From: Acidobacteriota bacterium
GTDB taxonomy: Bacteria; Acidobacteriota; Terriglobia; UBA7540
DNA length: 11,281 bases
Assembly (NCBI GenBank): GCA_003171295.1
Contig: PMYF01000636.1
Coordinates: 2,203-13,483 of the forward strand
Direction of reading: 5' to 3'
The position numbers were made by a program, and so were the translations under genes. This document shows positions 6,405 to 11,281 of the stretch, piece by piece. The notes below the pieces were generated by a model. It was not told the DNA's origin and did no database searches. It saw only the letters and a program-made list of their open reading frames with translations. The first letter of the stretch is position 1. Each line of letters begins with the position of its first letter.

Positions 6405-6739
6405 ATTGATGTTGCGGCACGGCTGGCAACCGACAGGCACGTTCAGATACGCTGTAGACACTGAAGCGGTACCGAATTGGTACTCGTTTTTCGACCACTT
6501 GCGCAAAGTACGGAGTGTGTACGCCTAACGATATGGTAATCCACCCGTCGGCTCGACGGGTCGATTAGGAAAAGCATCAGGAACCTCGTCAAGCCTCTCC
6601 AATTGCGAAGCAGCCCGAGTCCGGAAAGAAGAACAGAGGGGCGCAAAAACGGAGACCAACAGAGCGAGGGTAGGAGTGAGAGCTTACCAGCGGAACCGGA
6701 CCAACATCAATTGATTCAATGCGGACGAGGCTTTTTTGT

Positions 6740-6766
6740 AGCCACAGCTGTCAAGCCACAGCTGTC
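6740..6766. promoter_or_regulatory. Tandem 13-bp repeat, candidate regulator sites
   Basis: AGCCACAGCTGTC occurs twice, at 6740-6752 and 6754-6766, with a period of 14 bp. Each copy contains the perfect 8-bp palindrome ACAGCTGT (6744-6751 and 6758-6765). The pair ends just upstream of the -35 element of the regulator promoter, a position suited to an activator or a cooperative operator. Confidence 0.5.
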
Positions 6767-6768
6767 TA

Positions 6769-6798
6769 TTGACAGGCATTCACGCGAAGGGGTAGCAT
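6769..6798 (+). promoter_or_regulatory. Promoter of the LacI-iolD-mmsA block
   Basis: A perfect -35 TTGACA (6769-6774) is followed after 18 nt by TAGCAT (6793-6798), 4 of 6 to the -10 consensus. The start of transcription would be near 6805. This places the alternative GTG start of the regulator (6799) upstream of the mRNA and so supports the ATG at 6829. Confidence 0.6.
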
Positions 6799-6811
6799 GT
6801 GCGTGCTTTTA

Positions 6812-6823
6812 GCACACGTGTGC
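6812..6823. promoter_or_regulatory. Candidate LacI-family operator
   Basis: GCACACGTGTGC is a perfect 12-bp palindrome centred on CG, as is usual for LacI-family operators. It overlaps the first transcribed bases, roughly +8 to +19, and sits six bases before the regulator ATG. It is a natural site for autorepression. An overlapping GTGCT-TTT-AGCAC dyad (6803-6815) is also present. No Shine-Dalgarno is visible in the leader, so operator and ribosome-binding region may compete for the same few bases. Confidence 0.55.
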
Positions 6824-6828
6824 ATTGC

Positions 6829-7854
6829 ATGGCACATAAGTCTCGCCCCAAGCCGCTTTCGATCAAAGACATCGCTCGGCTGGCCGACGTCTCCCACTCC
6901 ACCGTGTCTCGGGCCCTGTGCAACAGTCCTCTACTCAATCGCCGGACAGTTGAGAGGATTCAACGGATTGCCCGGGAGTCAGGCTACCGGGCAAGCGCTA
7001 TCGCCCGTGGTTTGGTGACCCAGAAGACAAAGACCATTGGGGTGGTGGTCACCAGCATAGCCGACCCCTTCGTCAGCGAGGTCGTGAGTGGCATCGAGCA
7101 AGCCGCCAATGACCATGGCTATGCAGTCTTCCTGGCCAATTCTTATGCCGATCCCGACCGTGAAGTCAAGGTTGTGCATTCCTTCGCGGAACGGCGCGTG
7201 GAGGGCATTGTGGTCACCGCTTCGCGCGTCGGCACCACCTACCTTCAAATCCTGTCGGAACTGCAGGTCCCCATTGTGCTCATCAACAACCAGCGGCGCG
7301 GGCAGTTCGTGCATTCGGTCATGATTGAGAACGTGGAAGCCAGCCGGCAGGCTACACACCATTTGATTTCTCTGGGACACACGCGCATCGCCTATTTGGG
7401 GGACCGATGCGGCTACCAATCTGACACGGAACGCTTGACTGGATACCGTCGAGCCCTCGAACAAGCCGCGCTTCCTTTCCTTCCTGAGTTGGTCGTCCAC
7501 GGGGACGGCAAGCCCGCCGGGGGCGAGCAGGCCATGGCCACCCTGCTCGGCTTGCCCCAGGCGCCCACGGGGGTGTTCTGTTACAACGACATGTCGGCCT
7601 TGGGAGCGCTCCGTTGCGTCCACGAAAACGGCTTGCGCGTACCCGGTGATATTTCCCTGATAGGCTTCGATGATCTCTTCTTTGCCTCCTACACTCAGCC
7701 ACCCCTGACTACCGTCCGTCAACCCAGGCAGCGGATGGGGTTGCTGGCCATGGAGATTCTTCTGAAACTGATGTCCGGCGGGGATTCGGCGGATACGATA
7801 AAAGTCCCTGCGGAATTGATTGTGCGTGAATCCAGCGCACCACGGCGGATTTGA
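6829..7854 (+). CDS. LacI-family transcriptional regulator of the inositol block
   Basis: The 341-residue product has the standard LacI layout. The N-terminal helix-turn-helix SIKDIARLADVSHSTVSRAL spans 11-30, and the hinge helix (YRASAIARGL) spans about 53-62. The periplasmic-binding-protein-like effector domain starts at KTIGVVV (68-74) and ends near SSAPRRI. Effector-domain landmarks include GVFCYNDMSALGAL and the C-terminal ISLIGFDDLFFASYTQPPLTTVRQP. Such proteins bind a palindromic operator as dimers and release it on binding a sugar-like ligand, here presumably inositol or a derivative (inferred from the neighbours). A GTG at 6799 would add ten residues (RAFSTRVHC) but lies at the -10 element, so the ATG at 6829 is chosen despite the lack of a clear RBS. 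The gene is first in the block, 115 nt before iolD, and is likely autoregulated through the palindrome at 6812-6823. Confidence 0.92.
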   Translation: MAHKSRPKPLSIKDIARLADVSHSTVSRALCNSPLLNRRTVERIQRIARESGYRASAIARGLVTQKTKTIGVVVTSIADPFVSEVVSGIEQAANDHGYAVFLANSYADPDREVKVVHSFAERRVEGIVVTASRVGTTYLQILSELQVPIVLINNQRRGQFVHSVMIENVEASRQATHHLISLGHTRIAYLGDRCGYQSDTERLTGYRRALEQAALPFLPELVVHGDGKPAGGEQAMATLLGLPQAPTGVFCYNDMSALGALRCVHENGLRVPGDISLIGFDDLFFASYTQPPLTTVRQPRQRMGLLAMEILLKLMSGGDSADTIKVPAELIVRESSAPRRI

Positions 7855-7969
7855 TGCGGACTCTGCCAGCGCTCCCCCCTGCCGGGTCGACACTCGGGAG
7901 CGAAAGCCCGGTTAGGCAGTGGCACCGGGGTGAAAGCGAAACCCGCGGGGTTGGAGTAAGGAGGTCCTG
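7855..7969 (+). promoter_or_regulatory. Structured intercistronic leader of iolD with strong RBS
   Basis: The gap can form nested pairs. CTGCC (7863-7867) pairs with GGCAG (7915-7919), enclosing CGCTCCC (7870-7876) with GGGAGCG (7896-7902). CCGGG (7882-7886) could pair instead with CCCGG (7907-7911). Further on, GGGT...ACCC brackets GAAAGCGAA near 7928-7944. The alternatives exclude one another, as in attenuators or riboswitches. The region ends with a near-perfect Shine-Dalgarno TAAGGAGGT (7957-7965) 4 nt before the iolD ATG. It matches no riboswitch class I recognise, and GC-rich DNA readily shows such pairings, so a specific RNA function is unproven. Confidence 0.4.
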
Positions 7970-9838
7970 ATGAGCAGCACGCGACGGCTGACTATGGCTC
8001 AAGCCATCATAGCGTTTCTCCGGAACCAATACGTGGAGCGGGACGGGACGGAGCATCCCTTCTTCGCTGGCATGCTGGGGATCTTCGGGCACGGGAATGT
8101 TGCCGGCATCGGCCAAGCTTTGCAGCAAAACCCGGATTTTCCTTATATCCTGGTGCGGAATGAGCAATCGGGCGTGCACGTGGCGGCGGGGTTCGCTAAG
8201 ACCAACAACCGCCTGCGCACGTTTGCCTGCACATCGTCCATCGGGCCCGGGGCGACGAACATGATTACGGGGGCGGCGCTGGCCACGATCAACCGCCTGC
8301 CCGTACTGCTGCTGCCCGGCGATATCTTCGCGCGCCGCAATGTAGCGCCGGTCTTGCAGCAACTGGAATCACCGGGCAGCCAGGATACGGGGGTCAACGA
8401 CTGTTTCAAGCCCGTCTCGCGCTACTGGGATCGCATCTATCGGCCGGAGCAGATCCTGACCGCCCTGCCGGAGGCGATGCGCGTACTGACTTCTCCGGCG
8501 GATACCGGTGCGGTAACGCTGGCGCTGCCGCAGGATGTGCAGGTCGAAGCGTATGACTACCCCGCGGAACTTTTCGAAAAACGCGTGTGGCTCATCCGCC
8601 GACCCCGGCCTGATCCGGTTTCCTTTGGCCGGGCGGTCGATGCCATTCGCGCCAGTCGCAAGCCCTTGATGATCGCTGGAGGCGGGGTGCTGTACAGCGA
8701 GGCTTGGGAGGCCTTGACGGATTTCGCGGCTCGGACGGGCATCCCGGTGGGCGAGACGCAAGCCGGGAAGGGTTCCCTCGCTTACGACCATCCGCAATGC
8801 GTGGGGGCGGTGGGCGCGACTGGCACGCTGGCCGCCAATCGGCTGGCGCATGACGCCGACTTGGTGATCGGGGTCGGCACGCGCTATTCCGACTTCACTA
8901 CGGCCTCGATGACGGCCTTCCAGAATCCCCAGGTGCGCTTTGTGAATATCAACGTGGGTGATTTCGATGCCTGCAAACTTTCGGCCATCCCGATTGTGGC
9001 GGATGCGCGGGTGACGCTGGAGGACCTGACGGAAGCGCTGGCCGGCTTCCACGCGAGCGCCCACTATGCCGCCCAGGTCGCCACCTTGAAGCAGAAATGG
9101 GAAGCGGAAGTGGACCGTCTGTTTCACCTCGGAAACCAGCCGCGGCCGGCGCAGAGCGAGGTCATCGGCGCTCTGTGGGAAGCTTCCGGGCCGCGCGATA
9201 TCCTGCTTTCGGCGGCGGGGAGCCACCCCGGCGACCTGCACAAGCTATGGCGCACCCGCACGCCCAACGGTTACCACTTGGAATACGGTTACTCCTGCAT
9301 GGGCTACGAAATACCGGGCGCCATAGGAGCCAAGATGGCTGACCCCAGCCGCGAGGTGTACGTGTTCCTGGGCGACGGCACGTACCTACTGATGCCGACG
9401 GAGATTGTGACCTCGGTGCAGGAGGGCATCAAGCTCATCATCGTGCTCGTTGATAATCACGGCTTTGCCAGCATTGGCGGGCTCAGCCAGTCGCTCGGCA
9501 GCGGCGGGTTTGGCACGCACTTCCGTTGCCGGTCTGCCGGATCGGGCCAACTGGATGGTAACTACCTGCCGGTAGACTATGTCGCGAACGCCCGCAGCTT
9601 GGGGGCACACGCCACCAAGGCGAACAACCTGGCCGAACTCAAGGAAGCCTTGCAGAAAGCGAAAACGCTCGACCGCACCTCCGTGATTGTGGTGGAGACC
9701 GAGCGGGAGCTACGGGTGCCGGGCTACGACTCCTGGTGGGATGTGGCGGTGGCAGAAGTCTCGGAAAGCGCGAGTGTGCGCGAGGCACGGGCTGGCTACG
9801 AAGAAGCCCGCAAGCGCGAGCGGCACCATTTGAGATAG
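7970..9838 (+). CDS. iolD: 3D-(3,5/4)-trihydroxycyclohexane-1,2-dione acylhydrolase IolD
   Basis: IolD is a thiamine-diphosphate enzyme of myo-inositol catabolism. It hydrolytically opens the ring of 3D-trihydroxycyclohexane-1,2-dione to 5-deoxy-D-glucuronate. The 622-residue length is normal for the family. The N-terminal pyrimidine-binding domain has the catalytic glutamate E65 in LVRNEQSGVHVAAGFAK. The central domain follows around 210-370. The C-terminal pyrophosphate/Mg-binding domain shows GDG (468-470) and, 25 residues on, the metal-binding D495-N496 of IIVLVDNHGF. IolD-type segments include the N-terminal GMLGIFGHGNVAGIGQAL (34-51), LESPGSQD (132-139) and the C-terminal PGYDSWWDVAVAEVS (584-598). 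The latter distinguish it from acetolactate synthase or glyoxylate carboligase. The start is fixed by a strong RBS. It follows the LacI gene and precedes mmsA/iolA by 112 nt, which fits an inositol operon. Confidence 0.95.
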   Translation: MSSTRRLTMAQAIIAFLRNQYVERDGTEHPFFAGMLGIFGHGNVAGIGQALQQNPDFPYILVRNEQSGVHVAAGFAKTNNRLRTFACTSSIGPGATNMITGAALATINRLPVLLLPGDIFARRNVAPVLQQLESPGSQDTGVNDCFKPVSRYWDRIYRPEQILTALPEAMRVLTSPADTGAVTLALPQDVQVEAYDYPAELFEKRVWLIRRPRPDPVSFGRAVDAIRASRKPLMIAGGGVLYSEAWEALTDFAARTGIPVGETQAGKGSLAYDHPQCVGAVGATGTLAANRLAHDADLVIGVGTRYSDFTTASMTAFQNPQVRFVNINVGDFDACKLSAIPIVADARVTLEDLTEALAGFHASAHYAAQVATLKQKWEAEVDRLFHLGNQPRPAQSEVIGALWEASGPRDILLSAAGSHPGDLHKLWRTRTPNGYHLEYGYSCMGYEIPGAIGAKMADPSREVYVFLGDGTYLLMPTEIVTSVQEGIKLIIVLVDNHGFASIGGLSQSLGSGGFGTHFRCRSAGSGQLDGNYLPVDYVANARSLGAHATKANNLAELKEALQKAKTLDRTSVIVVETERELRVPGYDSWWDVAVAEVSESASVREARAGYEEARKRERHHLR

Positions 9839-9883
9839 CTCATTGCTCAGGTGAGCCGCTGATTCGACCCATGTGCCTTGCGG

Positions 9884-9911
9884 TCCCTAGGGAGAGGTCG
9901 CCGCGGCGACC
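9884..9911. promoter_or_regulatory. Two adjacent perfect palindromes between iolD and mmsA
   Basis: TCCCTAGGGA (9884-9893, 10 bp) is followed two bases later by GGTCGCCGCGGCGACC (9896-9911, 16 bp). Both are perfect palindromes. They sit 45-70 nt after the iolD stop and 40-67 nt before the mmsA start. They could be operators, or in RNA a processing or attenuation hairpin that sets the iolD:mmsA ratio. No T-tract follows. Confidence 0.45.
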
Positions 9912-9950
9912 CAGGCGTCCATCGCCGCTACCGGAGAGGAGAATCTGAGG

Positions 9951-11281
9951 ATGCTGAAACGTTTGGAAAACTTCGTAGAAGGAACTTGGCAGGCCTCGCG
10001 TGCTGTGGAGGCTCTGAAAGTGCTCAACCCTGCTTCCGGGCAGGTGCTCGCGGAAGTTCCCCTCTCGCCGGCAGAGGAAGTGGGTGCAGCGGCGGCGGCG
10101 GCGCAGAAGGCGTTTGAGGGTTGGAGGCGCACGCCGGCCGGCGAGCGAATCCAGCCCCTGTTTCGGCTCAAGACTCTACTTGAGGAAAACCTGAACGACT
10201 TGGCGCGCACGGTTACCGACGAGTGTGGGAAGACCTTTGCCGAAAGTGTCGGCGAATTGCGGCGTGCCATCGAGAACGTGGAAGTGGCCTGCGGCATCCC
10301 TTCCCTGATGCAAGGATCAAATAGTGAGGATATCGCGGCAGGGATCGACGAGCACATGATCCGGCAGCCGCTGGGGGTGGTCGCCGCCATCACCCCTTTC
10401 AACTTTCCGGCCATGATCCCCTTCTGGTTCATGCCATATGCGCTGGCCACCGGGAACTGCTTTATTCTGAAACCTTCCGAGCGGGTGCCGGTGAGTTCCA
10501 ACCAGCTTTTCCATCTGCTCGAAGTCGCCGGGTTCCCGCCGGGCGTGGTGCAACTGGTAAACGGCGGCAAGGAGACGGTCAACGCCCTGCTTGACCATCC
10601 CGCCATTCGGGCGATCAGCTTTGTGGGCTCCACCCGAACCGCACGTTACATTTACAGCCGCGCCGCGGCCAACGGCAAGCGCGCCCAGTGTCAGGGAGGA
10701 GCCAAGAACCCGGTGGTGGTCATGCCGGATGCCGATATGGAAATGACCACGCGGATTCTGGCGGACTCGGCCTTTGGTTGCGCCGGCCAGCGCTGCCTGG
10801 CGGCCTCGGTAGCCATCACCGTAGGCGGCGCCGAGAAAGTGCTGGCGGAACAAATGGCCCATGCCGCGCGCAATCGCAAGGTGGGTTACGGCCTGGATGA
10901 GGGTGTGGAGATGGGGCCGGTTATCTCGGCCGAGAGCCAGGCACGGATCGAAGGGTTGATTGCGCAAGGCGAGCGCGAAGGGGGCCGCTTGCTCGTGGAT
11001 GGGCGGGGCAAGAAGGTGAAGCATTACGAGGACGGCTTCTTCGTCTTCCCGACCCTCTTGGAGGGCGTTCCGCCGCAGGGCGAGATCGCCCGCACGGAGA
11101 TCTTCGGTCCGGTCCTGAGCCTGATGCATGCCGCTTCGATCGAGGAAGCGGTCGAGATGGTGAATGCCCGCAGCTACGGCAACATGGCTTGCATCTTCAC
11201 GAGCGACGGCTCGAGCGCCCGGCATTTCCGTTACGAGGTCAACGCGGGAAACGTGGGCATCAACGTGGGCGTGGCGGCGCC
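9951..11281 (+). CDS. mmsA: CoA-acylating methylmalonate/malonate-semialdehyde dehydrogenase, partial
   Basis: The first 443 codons are present and the gene runs off the right edge; the family is usually about 490-500 residues. In inositol catabolism (as IolA) it converts malonate semialdehyde, CoA and NAD+ to acetyl-CoA, CO2 and NADH. In valine catabolism the substrate is methylmalonate semialdehyde. Visible features are the oxyanion asparagine N151 in TPFNFPAM, K174 in ILKPSER, the NAD-binding FVGST (224-228), the GGAKN segment (249-253) and the nucleophile C282 in CAGQRCLA. GGAKN replaces the ELGGK general-base motif of ordinary aldehyde dehydrogenases and is diagnostic of the CoA-dependent class. 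EIFGPV follows at 383-388. Family proteins commonly have histidine after GGAKN; here it is proline. The start ATG 9951 has GGAGAGGAG (9933-9941) upstream at about 9 nt. Cotranscription with iolD is likely. Confidence 0.95.
   Translation, partial: MLKRLENFVEGTWQASRAVEALKVLNPASGQVLAEVPLSPAEEVGAAAAAAQKAFEGWRRTPAGERIQPLFRLKTLLEENLNDLARTVTDECGKTFAESVGELRRAIENVEVACGIPSLMQGSNSEDIAAGIDEHMIRQPLGVVAAITPFNFPAMIPFWFMPYALATGNCFILKPSERVPVSSNQLFHLLEVAGFPPGVVQLVNGGKETVNALLDHPAIRAISFVGSTRTARYIYSRAAANGKRAQCQGGAKNPVVVMPDADMEMTTRILADSAFGCAGQRCLAASVAITVGGAEKVLAEQMAHAARNRKVGYGLDEGVEMGPVISAESQARIEGLIAQGEREGGRLLVDGRGKKVKHYEDGFFVFPTLLEGVPPQGEIARTEIFGPVLSLMHAASIEEAVEMVNARSYGNMACIFTSDGSSARHFRYEVNAGNVGINVGVAA

Larger units (their letters stand above)
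5952..6739. other. Gene-poor scar zone between queF and the inositol block
   Basis: Apart from the transposase remnant and the tRNA fragment listed above, I see no intact gene in these 788 nt. Short open frames on the minus strand run straight through the tRNA fragment and have no family resemblance. Minor structures are a hairpin ACCCGTC/GACGGGT (6543-6561, 5-nt loop, no T-tract), a GTACC-GAATT-GGTAC dyad (6469-6483) and a 10-bp palindrome ATCAATTGAT (6706-6715). The base composition is more AT-rich than the flanking genes, as expected for decayed or foreign DNA. Confidence 0.55.

Noticed and set aside
6195..6506. Minus-strand open frame of 103 codons in the scar zone
   Set aside because: It reads directly through the tRNA fragment and has no recognisable domain.
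6543..6561. Hairpin ACCCGTC/GACGGGT as an intrinsic terminator
   Set aside because: No T-tract follows on either strand and no gene ends nearby.
6979..9241. Long minus-strand frames opposite lacI and iolD
   Set aside because: The sense frames carry complete LacI and IolD motif sets; the antisense translations have arbitrary composition.
9887..11225. Long minus-strand reading frames opposite mmsA (9887-10633 and 10317-11225)
   Set aside because: They are shadows of the GC-rich mmsA reading frame, with no family motifs and no RBS; the plus-strand frame has clear aldehyde dehydrogenase motifs.

Overview
This is GC-rich bacterial DNA with eight substantially complete or partial protein genes of recognisable family, plus a short gene start cut by the left edge. 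The best guess for the source is an Acidobacteriota-like soil or sediment bacterium. That rests on soft evidence: a Tat-exported DUF362 protein, a HAD protein with a DADDTLWE-type motif, and a hairpin close to the TGTAGCGC..GCTC..GAGCGGCG type that I associate with that phylum. No marker gene is present to prove it.

Left part (1-3320). The minus strand carries the start of a secreted protein (1-131). A two-gene operon follows on the same strand: a Gfo/Idh/MocA oxidoreductase (1773-3047) and, 14 nt downstream of it, a class III PLP aminotransferase (385-1758). The operon has a very good sigma70-type promoter (3100-3129) straddled by a perfect 8-bp inverted repeat. Its substrate is unknown.

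Middle (3321-5951). On the plus strand are a Tat-exported DUF362 protein (3321-4475) and a HAD-family phosphatase-like hydrolase (4794-5504). They are separated by 318 nt that hold two strong hairpins. A convergent queF gene for queuosine biosynthesis (5553-5951) lies on the minus strand.

Scar zone (5952-6739). This stretch has no intact gene. It holds a frameshifted IS3-type transposase C-terminus directly upstream of queF, and the 3' part of a tRNA-Arg(ACG) with no matching 5' acceptor strand. Such tRNA fragments are typical footprints of tRNA-targeted integration. By its orientation, any island would lie to the right, over the inositol genes.

Right part (6740-11281). This is an inositol-catabolism block on the plus strand: a LacI-family regulator (6829-7854) with a well-formed promoter and candidate operators, iolD (7970-9838), and mmsA/iolA (9951 to the window end). 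IolD opens the trihydroxycyclohexane-dione ring. MmsA/IolA converts the malonate semialdehyde formed at the end of the pathway to acetyl-CoA. The remaining iol genes are not in the window and may lie to the right. Both intergenic gaps of the block carry dyad-symmetric sequence that could be regulatory.
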